From: Ewingella americana
GTDB lineage: Bacteria > Pseudomonadota > Gammaproteobacteria > Enterobacterales > Enterobacteriaceae
Direction: 5' to 3'
Assembly (NCBI RefSeq): GCF_006438725.1
Contig: NZ_RCZD01000010.1
Location: 124,001-188,000, forward strand
DNA length: 64,000 bases
The position numbers were made by a program, and so were the translations under genes. Positions 21,927 through 29,152 of the stretch are shown one piece after another; the first letter of the stretch is position 1; every line of letters begins with the position of its first letter. Under the pieces are notes generated by a model. It did not search any database, was not told the DNA's origin, and was given only the letters and a program-made list of their open reading frames with translations.

Positions 21927-24374
21927 ATGTCAGCAAGACTACCAAAAATCAGTTACCCGGTGCCGTCGAACAGGAACGGCACCGAGTTTTCCTCACCGGA
22001 AGACCTGCTCACCGTCCTCGGCGGCGAAAGTTCGGGGCAGTATCTGGTGGGGAGTCAGGGGATGTGGCATGGGGGCATTCACATTACGGATGCGACGGTG
22101 CCGTGGTGCGCGTTGAGCACCGACAGCGAGGAGGAGAAGGCCTATCTCCGGCAGCCTTACAAAGGGGAGCAGTTCATTCGGTGCATGGCGGACGGCGAAA
22201 TCGTGGCCTTTCGGGTGTGCAGGGATTACGCGAGCGAGGCCATCCCGTGGCGGGATGAGCATTTGCACCTCTCCACCTCCTTTGTGCTGGTCAGGCACCG
22301 TGTTCAGCCGGGCAATACGGCGGCCAGCGGGCTGACGTTTTACACCCTGTACATGCAGCTCGCCCCCTTTGCCGCGTACGCCCCGCAGGGCGGTATGCTG
22401 GAGCGAAAAACCAAGGGCACTCAGCGCTATTACGCCAGCGCGGACGACGTACTGGCAGGGAAGGCCGGCGGCACGCTGGCGAAAGATACGCGCGTCACCC
22501 TGAGCAATAATATCATTACCCGCCACAGCGACGGCCACCAGTTTACGGAGGTGACGATTGCCGCAGAGACGAAGAACGCGGCGGGCGTCACCGTGGCGGC
22601 CGGGACGAAGGTCTGGACGGTGTCCGATCAGGGCTTCCTGAAATCCGCAGCGCCGTCAGTCCCCCTGCCGTCATGGTGGGATAAATGCTGGCCGGCCTAC
22701 GGTTCGCCGCCGGCCGGCAGCGTGAACTGCACCGCCCGCACGAACTGGCAGTATTACCTGAGCCGTGACGACGTGCTGCAGGGGAAAAAGGCGGGAGCGC
22801 TGACGGCGGGCTTCCCGCTGACGTATGAGCCGGGCAATACCACGCAGCAGGTGACACGTCCGGGCAAAACCCCGGACGAGGCTTCCCGCGGGTTTAGCCT
22901 GGTCACGCTGGGGCGCGACGTGGGCAAGCAGAAAAAGGGCGACCGGGTCTGGGTGGTGTCTGACGGCGACAGCCTGACGCCTCAGACCGCCACGGCCTCC
23001 GGCAGTCATCCGGTGTTCGGTGACGTAGTGGTACCCTCCGCGCCCATCGCGATTAAGGCTGGTGACAGCCTCGGGCATATGGGCTTTTACCAGCTGCCGG
23101 AGGAGAACGGCAAGCGGTCACGCTATCAGGTGCATATCGAGTGCCTGAGCATGGACGACAGTCTGCCGACGTTCCTGACGAACCCGGAGCACGCGGGCGA
23201 GCAGTCGCCGGCGTTCCTTAAGTACCCGGAAGGCGCGACGCTGTTTGTCAAAAATGGCGAAGGCGAGATGGCGGACAGCACGCGCAAAACGAAGGCGCCG
23301 GGCATTCTGACCCTGAGCAAGGTGCCAGTGCTGGAGGCGAACGGGCAGCCGGCGTATTACCAGATACGGCCTGAAGGGGGCTGGGTTGCCGCCGCGGATG
23401 TCCAAAAGATCTCGCAGTATGCGCTGGCAGACCGTGGATTTGTGACGCTGAACAAGGCCGGGGCGAGCTTTGACCTGATAAACGGCACCCTGCAACCGGA
23501 TAACATCGTGAAGGTTATTCTGGAGCAGTTGAAAAAGGCCGCGCAGGCTGAAACCCGGCCGGCTTATGCCCTCAATCAGTATAACTACCAGCGCCTGCTG
23601 GAGAAGATTGACAGCAACAAGGACGGACATTACTCGACTGAAGAGTATCTCCAGGCGATTCATATCGTCTCTTACCGCGACCGTCTGCAACGCATTATCG
23701 CGAAACACGCCAGCGAGTGGTATTACGGCAAGGATGACCCGCTGTGGAAGACGTATCTTGATACGCTGGCGACGGACGGCGCCCTGTGGAAAACCTACCT
23801 TGAAACATTTATTGATAAAATGGCGTGGATGAAGCAGGTGGAGGGCATGGGTCCGGAGCCGTGGCATATGCATCCTGTGGCGTTTTTGGAGGCAATTGCA
23901 GTTGTTAAAAAAACGATAAAAAGGCCTAAGAATGTTCAAAATTTTCTTGATATGGCTTCGTCATCAGCAAGCTCTGTTTCTAGTCGATGTGGGGTACCAG
24001 CATCTGTATTGCTAGCTCAATCTGCGTTGGAGTCTGGCTGGGGGCAGTATGTGAAAAATAATGCTTATTTTGGAATAAAAGGTAAGTCACCAAGTGGTAA
24101 CAGCGTTTCATTTGGAACAACTGAGGTTATTAATGGAAAGGTGATTCATATAACAGACTCTTTTAGAGCATATGCAGATTATGCCGAGTCGGTCGATGAT
24201 TATGGGCAATTCCTCAGAGGAAACAATAGGTATAAAAATGCCTTTTTATATAGTACTCAGCCTGATTTATTTATAACTGAAATAGCAAAGTCTGGTTATG
24301 CAACTGATCCTGATTATGCTCAAAAACTCATACAGTTAATGCGGAAATATGATTTATATGAATATGATAATTAA
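21927..24374 (+). CDS. Polymorphic-toxin effector with glucosaminidase tip
   Basis: 815 residues, no signal peptide, consistent with direct injection (type VI-like) rather than Sec export. Residues about 30-410 look like a degenerate M23 peptidase: HGGIHIT at 48-54, LYMQLAP, and VHIEC with His403. Two related modules are inserted, each starting YY-S-DDVL-GK and ending VW-VSD. An SH3-like stretch follows. DSNKDGHYSTEE (562-573) is a perfect EF-hand loop. From about residue 655 the protein changes to a GH73/FlgJ-type glucosaminidase: VPASVLLAQSALESGWGQY with catalytic Glu702. At the same point (about 23890) the DNA turns from GC-rich to AT-rich. Domain calls rest on motifs; delivery by a type VI system is inferred and no vgrG or hcp is visible. 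The start at 21927 has AAGGAAC. Confidence 0.82.
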   Translation: MSARLPKISYPVPSNRNGTEFSSPEDLLTVLGGESSGQYLVGSQGMWHGGIHITDATVPWCALSTDSEEEKAYLRQPYKGEQFIRCMADGEIVAFRVCRDYASEAIPWRDEHLHLSTSFVLVRHRVQPGNTAASGLTFYTLYMQLAPFAAYAPQGGMLERKTKGTQRYYASADDVLAGKAGGTLAKDTRVTLSNNIITRHSDGHQFTEVTIAAETKNAAGVTVAAGTKVWTVSDQGFLKSAAPSVPLPSWWDKCWPAYGSPPAGSVNCTARTNWQYYLSRDDVLQGKKAGALTAGFPLTYEPGNTTQQVTRPGKTPDEASRGFSLVTLGRDVGKQKKGDRVWVVSDGDSLTPQTATASGSHPVFGDVVVPSAPIAIKAGDSLGHMGFYQLPEENGKRSRYQVHIECLSMDDSLPTFLTNPEHAGEQSPAFLKYPEGATLFVKNGEGEMADSTRKTKAPGILTLSKVPVLEANGQPAYYQIRPEGGWVAAADVQKISQYALADRGFVTLNKAGASFDLINGTLQPDNIVKVILEQLKKAAQAETRPAYALNQYNYQRLLEKIDSNKDGHYSTEEYLQAIHIVSYRDRLQRIIAKHASEWYYGKDDPLWKTYLDTLATDGALWKTYLETFIDKMAWMKQVEGMGPEPWHMHPVAFLEAIAVVKKTIKRPKNVQNFLDMASSSASSVSSRCGVPASVLLAQSALESGWGQYVKNNAYFGIKGKSPSGNSVSFGTTEVINGKVIHITDSFRAYADYAESVDDYGQFLRGNNRYKNAFLYSTQPDLFITEIAKSGYATDPDYAQKLIQLMRKYDLYEYDN

Positions 24375-24705
24375 GGTTTTTATTTTAACTTCTTTGCTAT
24401 TTTCTTCATCTTATTCTTTTGCTGATAGCAATGAGGATAAGGTGATTGAAATGGCTTACCATGAAATTTATAAAAATAAGTTAACGAGTACCAAAGGTGA
24501 ATGTTTGATGTTTGATTTTGATAATTCAAACAATGAATATTATTTAATCTCGGTAAGAGAAAATCATGCCTCGGTAGTTTGCGGTGGCGACTCGAATGTA
24601 TCAGTAAAAATGTTTGATTTGCGAATAGATAAGAAGGATCGACGGGTCTTTACAAATCAAGGGAGAGACTCAGAGCATTTTAGAGAATTGAAAGATAGTG
24701 AATAA
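24349..24705 (+). CDS. Candidate periplasmic immunity protein 1
   Basis: 118 residues from the first ATG; other in-frame ATGs at 24358 and 24364 are possible. The N-terminus is a signal peptide (MIIKVFILTSLLFSSSYSFA) with cleavage before DSNED. The mature part is about 90 residues, acidic, with two Cys (GECLMF and VVCGG) that may pair. It overlaps the effector 3' end by 26 bases, so it is cotranslated and AT-rich like the toxin tip. A peptidoglycan-cutting toxin needs a periplasmic neutraliser, which fits. I recognise no named family. Confidence 0.75.
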   Translation: MIYMNMIIKVFILTSLLFSSSYSFADSNEDKVIEMAYHEIYKNKLTSTKGECLMFDFDNSNNEYYLISVRENHASVVCGGDSNVSVKMFDLRIDKKDRRVFTNQGRDSEHFRELKDSE

Positions 24706-24790
24706 TACTTAAGAGTTATTTTATCTGTGCCTAACTACTAGCCCAGAAACAAAATATCTTTCAATGGGTTGACTCTGAGCCAGCATTTTT

Positions 24791-24814
24791 AAAGGATCCT
24801 CTTGAGATCCTTTT
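24791..24814 (+). other. ColE1-origin-like fragment 1 (hairpin)
   Basis: aaaggatcctcttgagatcc plus TTTT differs at one base from the segment just upstream of RNA II in pMB1/ColE1 plasmids, as I remember it. It also forms a stem (aaaggatc/gatccttt) that can terminate transcription from immunity gene 1. Confidence 0.55.
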
Positions 24815-24825
24815 GCTCAGCAAAA

Positions 24826-24853
24826 AGCCAGCCCACTAAAAGGTGGGTTGGCT
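24826..24853 (-). terminator. Hairpin between the immunity genes
   Basis: Stem agccagcccac / gtgggttggct with loop taaaag (one G-T pair); the minus-strand side is followed by TTTTTGC. It would stop minus-strand transcription; no T run follows on the plus strand. Confidence 0.45.
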
Positions 24854-24924
24854 TGAGTTAGACGGTAAGACCGACCTTCACCTCCCAGGAGGTTATATCT
24901 TAAATGTATCAGAGGGATAAATAA

Positions 24925-25350
24925 ATGCGCTGTTTTTTTATTTTATTATTGGCTATTTCATTTACATCCAATGCTAGCGATAATTTAGGTTTGTGGGCAA
25001 CCACTTGCAACGATGATGGTTTTTATTTCCCTTTTGAACAAAAAACATCTTCACTAGTTGTCAACGACAATCAGATTGTAATTTCTGTACACTCTGTAAT
25101 CAAAGAGAGTGTTGTTGATGTTTATCTTGATGGTCCATTAGATCTTGGGCGCGGAGGGATGAACATAAAATGGGATGATATAGATAAAAGCAAGAAAATT
25201 GCCGAGTTAGAATATAAACATAAATCTGGTAATTTAAAATGGTTTGGTTTCTTTGATAAGAAAAAAAATAATTATTTTTGGACCGGAGACCCTGATTTTG
25301 TCCAGTCATACTCGCATGATGGAATAGTAAATATGACAAAATGCGAATAA
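24925..25350 (+). CDS. Candidate periplasmic immunity protein 2
   Basis: 141 residues. Signal peptide MRCFFILLLAISFTSNA, then SDNLGLWATTC. The mature part is beta-rich by eye, with two Cys (ATTCNDDG and C-terminal MTKCE) that could form a disulphide joining its ends. Preceded by agggataaata. AT-rich, on the same strand as the effector. Either a second immunity protein or an orphan left by an earlier toxin tip; it does not resemble protein 1. No named family recognised. Confidence 0.72.
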   Translation: MRCFFILLLAISFTSNASDNLGLWATTCNDDGFYFPFEQKTSSLVVNDNQIVISVHSVIKESVVDVYLDGPLDLGRGGMNIKWDDIDKSKKIAELEYKHKSGNLKWFGFFDKKKNNYFWTGDPDFVQSYSHDGIVNMTKCE

Positions 25351-25366
25351 TTTATTAATGGCTCAG

Positions 25367-25400
25367 TTGAGATCCTGTGTTCTGCGCGTCATCTACTGCC
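25367..25400 (+). other. ColE1-origin-like fragment 2
   Basis: ttgagatcctgtgttctgcg followed by cgtcatctactgcc. It resembles the RNA II promoter region of ColE1/pMB1 origins (ttgaga -35, then tctgcgcgtaatctgctgc). By recall, about four mismatches in 34 bases. It lies directly after immunity gene 2. Confidence 0.5.
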
Positions 25401-25440
25401 CTAAGCTACCGTGGAATATTTTTTTCCAGAACTACGGCCG

Positions 25441-25546
25441 GTTACGCATCGGCTATGCGAAAAGTGGCTGGACGACTGTGAATGAATGAGTCAGGTAACC
25501 AGGATGAACGCGCAGCCAACGCATCTGCGGTTCGAAGTATGAAGGG
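25441..25546. repeat. Intergenic palindromic repeat, copy 4 (degenerate)
   Basis: The right half (gcgcagccaacgcatctgcg, then gttcgaagtatgaaggg) matches the family well. The left half and core are eroded. Same orientation as the other copies. It ends one or two bases before the ryhB terminator T run. Confidence 0.6.
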
Positions 25547-25547
25547 C

Positions 25548-25656
25548 AAAAAAAAGCCAGCACTTGGCTGGCTAAATAATACTGGAAGCAATGTGAGCAA
25601 TGTCGTGCATTCATGGGGACCCGTTTGACCATGGTGTGTGGCCATCCCCGGAACAC
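25548..25656 (-). ncRNA. ryhB: RyhB small RNA
   Basis: The minus strand contains gcacgacattgctcacattg, cttccagtatta and tagccagcc...ggctggc-type end (here agccagccaagtgctggct plus eight T). These match the core and terminator of E. coli RyhB almost base for base. It lies next to yhhY, as in E. coli. Family role: Hfq-dependent repression of iron-using protein mRNAs when iron is scarce. The 5' end is set about 7 bases after the predicted -10 and is approximate. The 5' stem region differs from E. coli. Confidence 0.93.
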
Positions 25657-25661
25657 ATGAC

Positions 25662-25692
25662 AATAATAATCATTATCATTCGCACTTGTAAA
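25662..25692 (-). promoter_or_regulatory. ryhB promoter with Fur box
   Basis: On the minus strand TTTACA (25692-25687), 17-base spacer, TTATTA (25669-25664). A Fur box (aatgataatgattattatt, 25662-25680) covers the spacer and -10, so Fur-Fe would block the polymerase. Confidence 0.85.
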
Positions 25693-25788
25693 GGATTATT
25701 TTTAAGCCAACATTCCGTTGACACTTTTTAGAATCCTGATAAATCTAAAGGATATTCAAACAGTAACCCCCACAACAGGAGTGTCGCC

Positions 25789-26286
25789 ATGAGCGAAATA
25801 GTCATACGTCACGCACAAGCCTCGGATGCAGAAGCCCTTCATCAGCTCTACGCTCAGGTTTCTGTTTACCGCGACACTCTCCAACTCCCTTACCCACCGG
25901 CAACACTTTGGGAAGGCCGCCTGGCCACCGATGTGCCGGGGAAATTCGCGCTGGTGGCCTGCATCGACGGCAACGTCGTCGGCAATATTACGCTGAAAGT
26001 TGAAGACGTCTGGCGACGCCGCCATGTGGCGTCATTTGGGCTGGGCGTTGATACGGCCTGTCAGGGAAGAGGCGTGGGCAGTCAGTTGCTCGCCGCCGCC
26101 ATTGAACTGTGCGACAAATGGCTCAACGTGAAACGCATTGAGCTGACGGTCTATGCCGATAACGACGCGGCTATCGCGCTGTACAAAAAGTTCGGCTTTA
26201 AGCTCGAAGGACGAAGCCCTTGCTACGCGATGCGCGACGGGGAACTGGTGGACACGCTACACATGGGGCGTATTCACGGGGTCTGA
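25789..26286 (+). CDS. yhhY: GNAT-family N-acetyltransferase YhhY
   Basis: 165 residues. MSEIVIRHAQASDAEALHQLYAQ at the N-terminus matches E. coli YhhY. The acetyl-CoA loop is DTACQGRGVGSQLL (Q-x-x-G-x-G type), followed by ELTVYADNDAAIALYKKFGF. In E. coli it acetylates free amino acids such as phenylalanine. AGGAG precedes the ATG. Divergent from ryhB, as in E. coli. A stem (aatttccgc/gcggaatt) near 26384-26408 may end the transcript. Confidence 0.92.
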   Translation: MSEIVIRHAQASDAEALHQLYAQVSVYRDTLQLPYPPATLWEGRLATDVPGKFALVACIDGNVVGNITLKVEDVWRRRHVASFGLGVDTACQGRGVGSQLLAAAIELCDKWLNVKRIELTVYADNDAAIALYKKFGFKLEGRSPCYAMRDGELVDTLHMGRIHGV

Positions 26287-26429
26287 GGCCTTTTCAGTGC
26301 GGGGCATGCGTTCTGCTGCAAGGCCCCGAGCCAGGCCTCTATACCCAGGGGATTACCCGAGTCATCATGACGTCAGGAAGAATAATTTCCGCAGGGTAGC
26401 GGAATTTTCGGACTGACGCTTTCCACATT

Positions 26430-26458
26430 CTGTCATTTCACTGCAATTTCGCTGTCAT
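26430..26458 (+). promoter_or_regulatory. Pho box upstream of olsF
   Basis: Three 7-base units CTGTCAT, CTGCAAT, CTGTCAT at 26430, 26441 and 26452, separated by 4-base AT-rich spacers. This is the PhoB pattern (CTGTCAT-N4, 11-bp period). It ends 43 bases before the olsF ATG. Confidence 0.85.
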
Positions 26459-26501
26459 CTGCGCTGCTTATGTTCTGAGTAACTTAACCGGAGGACATCC
26501 T

Positions 26502-28202
26502 ATGTTCAGCATGGATACCGTACTTCAGGACTTAGACCCACAGCGCATTACCCCTCCCTGGCAGCTCAGCCTGTTAAAAACCCTGTTTCATGAGAAAGAG
26601 TTCCACCAGTTGGCGGACCAGAACCGCCATCTGAAAGGCATGGATATGGTTGAGCAGGTGCTGGAATATTTTGATATCCGCTGCGAACTGGCCGAACGCG
26701 ACCTCGAACAAATCCCCAGTTATGGCCCGGTGGTGGTGATCGCCAACCACCCTATCGGTACACTTGACGGTCTGGCGCTGTTGCACGCCATCGCCTCAGT
26801 GCGTCCCGACGTCAAAGTGGTGGCGAACCGCCTGTTGTCACGGGTGGAGTCACTCAACAGCCTGATGATCCCGGTAGATAATATGGGTAGCCGTACCCAG
26901 CGTTCACAAGTGTCAGCAATGCAGGAACAGCTGGAAAACCAGGGCGTATTGATTGTCTTTCCGGCAGGCGAAGTGTCACGCCTGACGTCAAAAGGCGTGC
27001 GCGATGGCCGCTGGCATACCGGGTTTATCCGCATGGCGGCCAAAGCCCGTGCGCCCATTGTGCCGGTGCATATCGGCGGCGCCAACAGCGCGTTGTTTTA
27101 TCTCAGCTCACTGATTTACCGGCCGCTCTCCTCGTTATTACTGGTGCGTGAAATGTTCCGTCAGCGTGGCAACTGCCTGAAATTACAGATTGGTGCGCGA
27201 ATTCCTTACGCCAACTGGCATGACGGCCACACCCCGGCCAATGATCTGGCCGAGCGTTTTCGCCGCCACGTGTACCGTCTCGGGCAGGGCAAACAAGGGT
27301 TATTTCAGTCTGAGTCAGCCATTGCCCGCGCCGAAGACCGGGCAGTACTAAAGCGTGCGCTGGAAACCAGTGAGAAACTGGGCCAGACGCCGGACGGAAA
27401 ACTGATTTATTTGTACCGTCGCAACGGTGAGGACTATGTGCCGGTTCTGCGCGAACTGGGACGCCTGCGGGAAATCGCCTTCCGCGCGGTCGGTGAAGGC
27501 AGCGGTCGCCGCCGCGATCTCGATAGCTACGATGATGAGTATTATCATCTGGTGTTGTGGGATCCGCAGGATCTGGAAATTGTCGGCGCATACCGTTTTA
27601 TTCCCACCGCCGGGCGCATTAATCAGAAAGGTTTAGACAGTATTTACAGTCAGAGTTTGTTCAATTATGGACACCAGATGGACCCGATTCTGGCGCAGGG
27701 TATTGAGCTGGGCCGCAGCTTTATTCAGCCCGCCTACTGGGGCAAACGCGGGCTGGATTATCTGTGGCTGGGCATCGGTGCATATCTGGCGAAATATCCG
27801 CAAACCCGCTATTTGTTTGGCCCGGTATCGATTTCAGGTGGCTTCCCACTGGCCGCTCGCGACCTGCTGATCGCATTTTACCGGCTCTATTTCGCCCCCA
27901 CGTTACCGCTTGCGACCTCACGCCGCCCTTATCCGGCATCACTGCCAGACGTACTGGCGCAGTTTTCAGGTGATGATTACCCGCAGGATTTACAGCGCCT
28001 GAAGCGACTATTAAGCAATTTAGGGTGCAGTATTCCACCACTTTATAAACAGTATTCAGAACTTTGCGAAACCGGTGGCGTACAGTTTATCGATTTCGGC
28101 TCCGACCCGGCGTTCAATCACTGTATCGACGGACTGGTGCTGGTTGATCTTCACCAGTTAAAACCGGCCAAATTTGAGCGATATATTGGCGTTCATCAGT
28201 AA
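26502..28202 (+). CDS. olsF: Bifunctional ornithine lipid synthase (OlsF type)
   Basis: 566 residues. The N-terminal PlsC/OlsA-like acyltransferase shows NHPIGTLD (His83, Asp88; HX4D), VFPAGEVSR and APIVPVHIGG. The C-terminal half (about 320-566) is an OlsB-like GNAT/hemolysin-type N-acyltransferase (FRAVGEGSGRRRDLDSYDDEYYHLVLWD, ELGRSFI). The same fusion is known as OlsF in Serratia proteamaculans; it makes phosphate-free ornithine lipids from ornithine and two acyl chains. GGAGG precedes the ATG at 26502. The upstream Pho box fits induction under phosphate starvation. OlsF is inferred from architecture; a general lysophospholipid acyltransferase is the alternative. Confidence 0.82.
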   Translation: MFSMDTVLQDLDPQRITPPWQLSLLKTLFHEKEFHQLADQNRHLKGMDMVEQVLEYFDIRCELAERDLEQIPSYGPVVVIANHPIGTLDGLALLHAIASVRPDVKVVANRLLSRVESLNSLMIPVDNMGSRTQRSQVSAMQEQLENQGVLIVFPAGEVSRLTSKGVRDGRWHTGFIRMAAKARAPIVPVHIGGANSALFYLSSLIYRPLSSLLLVREMFRQRGNCLKLQIGARIPYANWHDGHTPANDLAERFRRHVYRLGQGKQGLFQSESAIARAEDRAVLKRALETSEKLGQTPDGKLIYLYRRNGEDYVPVLRELGRLREIAFRAVGEGSGRRRDLDSYDDEYYHLVLWDPQDLEIVGAYRFIPTAGRINQKGLDSIYSQSLFNYGHQMDPILAQGIELGRSFIQPAYWGKRGLDYLWLGIGAYLAKYPQTRYLFGPVSISGGFPLAARDLLIAFYRLYFAPTLPLATSRRPYPASLPDVLAQFSGDDYPQDLQRLKRLLSNLGCSIPPLYKQYSELCETGGVQFIDFGSDPAFNHCIDGLVLVDLHQLKPAKFERYIGVHQ

Positions 28203-28258
28203 CCCCTAGATCGGGGTGAAAGTCAGCCTCTGATAAACCGCCGGTAATCAACCCGCCG

Positions 28259-28289
28259 GGGCGCAATCAATGTATTGCGCCCTTTTTTA
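28259..28289 (+). terminator. olsF terminator
   Basis: 9-bp stem gggcgcaat / attgcgccc, loop caatgt, followed by six T, about 60 bases after the olsF stop. Confidence 0.93.
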
Positions 28290-28739
28290 TTGCGCGGGCT
28301 GCAACGGATGTAATGGAAAAAGTTTAGCGGAAGCTGTCTCTCACGTTATTGATTTGAGGGTTGGCGGGCATTAAGTCGTTACGGTATTATTGCGCCACTG
28401 CGGCATATCCGCAGTGCGGGAATTGCAGCCCGGAACTGACGACAGCAAGGAATGCGCGAGATGCAAAACCCTTGTGAAAGCCTTGTCACATCCGTAAAAA
28501 ACACCCCGTTCTTGTGGTGTTGGATACGTTCAATGGTGGCTCAGGCGGGGCTGACTTCGGTCAGGCCGGTGTCGTTAGTGCCGGTTACTGCAATTCCCGT
28601 CTGAGCTACCACCCAAAGAGAATTGCAGCTCTTGGATGGTAGGAATTATTTACCTACTAACGAGACTTACAATGAAACGAATTTCACACAGCCCAACTTT
28701 CCTGCCGTTTCTCGCCCTCTGTTTATGGGGAGCTGAGCA
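28290..28739 (+). other. Structured leader region with tiny ORFs
   Basis: About 450 bases before the Ner-like gene. It contains a hairpin actgcgg-catat-ccgcagt (about 28396-28414), a 50-codon frame and a 35-codon frame (listed separately). It has the look of phage or satellite early regions that carry overlapping tiny genes. I recognise no repressor site. Confidence 0.4.
28452..28604 (+). CDS. Tiny ORF, unknown
   Basis: 50 codons, MREMQNPCESLVTSVKNTPF through to VTAIPV. The ribosome site is weak (AAGG overlaps the first ATG; the ATG at 28461 has better spacing). Its reading frame ends just before an aattgc repeat (28591 and 28620). It vaguely recalls small phage-associated proteins of enterobacteria, but I cannot name the family. 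It may not be translated. Confidence 0.3.
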   Translation: MREMQNPCESLVTSVKNTPFLWCWIRSMVAQAGLTSVRPVSLVPVTAIPV

Positions 28740-28743
28740 ATGA
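28636..28743 (+). CDS. Candidate 35-residue leader peptide
   Basis: MVGIIYLLTRLTMKRISHSP then TFLPFLALCLWGAEQ. The stop overlaps the start of the Ner-like gene as ATGA, suggesting translational coupling. An internal ATG at 28672 gives a 23-residue hydrophobic peptide. No family recognised. Confidence 0.4.
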   Translation: MVGIIYLLTRLTMKRISHSPTFLPFLALCLWGAEQ

Positions 28744-29024
28744 AAAAACCTGCTAAGACCGACTGGCATCAGGCCGATATCATCGCCGCACTGCGCAAGA
28801 AAGGCACCACGCTGGCCGCCACATCGCGCGCTGCGGGTTTATCCTCTTCGACACTGGCAAATGCCCTTTCCCGCCCGTGGCCGAAAGGTGAAATGATTAT
28901 CGCGCAGACAATCGGTGTCCCGCCCGCTCAGATCTGGCCCAGCCGCTATTTTGATCCGCAGGGAGAGAAAATCACGAAAGTGATAAGGCAAAAAACATCG
29001 TGCCTTATATCATCGCGCAGGTAA
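28740..29024 (+). CDS. Ner/Nlp (SfsB)-family DNA-binding protein
   Basis: 94 residues. The block DWHQADIIAALRKKGTTLAA then SRAAGLSSSTLANAL and RPWPKGEMIIAQ is the Mu Ner/Nlp winged helix-turn-helix. The signature IGVPPAQIWPSRYFDPQG follows. The family includes Mu Ner and the chromosomal SfsB/Nlp activator. The C-terminal tail after EKITKVI is not conserved as far as I know. No other Mu-type gene is nearby, so this is probably the chromosomal regulator form. Confidence 0.82.
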   Translation: MKKPAKTDWHQADIIAALRKKGTTLAATSRAAGLSSSTLANALSRPWPKGEMIIAQTIGVPPAQIWPSRYFDPQGEKITKVIRQKTSCLISSRR

Positions 29025-29096
29025 TGGCGGGATTGCAGCGGCGCCGGTACTGTATGCGCTGATGCCCATCCCCGGCGGCCTGGTGGGTGTCTATTT

Positions 29097-29124
29097 AAAA
29101 CCGTGCAACGGCGCGGTTTTTTTT
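29097..29124 (+). terminator. Terminator after Ner-like gene
   Basis: Stem aaaccgtgc / gcgcggttt around a short loop, followed by eight T. Confidence 0.8.
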
Positions 29125-29152
29125 ATCAAAACATCCGGCGCGGGCGTAAAGC

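Noticed and set aside
25442-25663. Minus-strand frames of 67-73 codons near 25.5 kb
   Set aside because: They run through the ryhB RNA and its terminator; the region is explained as sRNA plus repeat.
28290-29124. Mu-like or P4-like prophage
   Set aside because: Only a Ner/Nlp-type gene and tiny ORFs are present; no integrase, transposase or structural gene follows.
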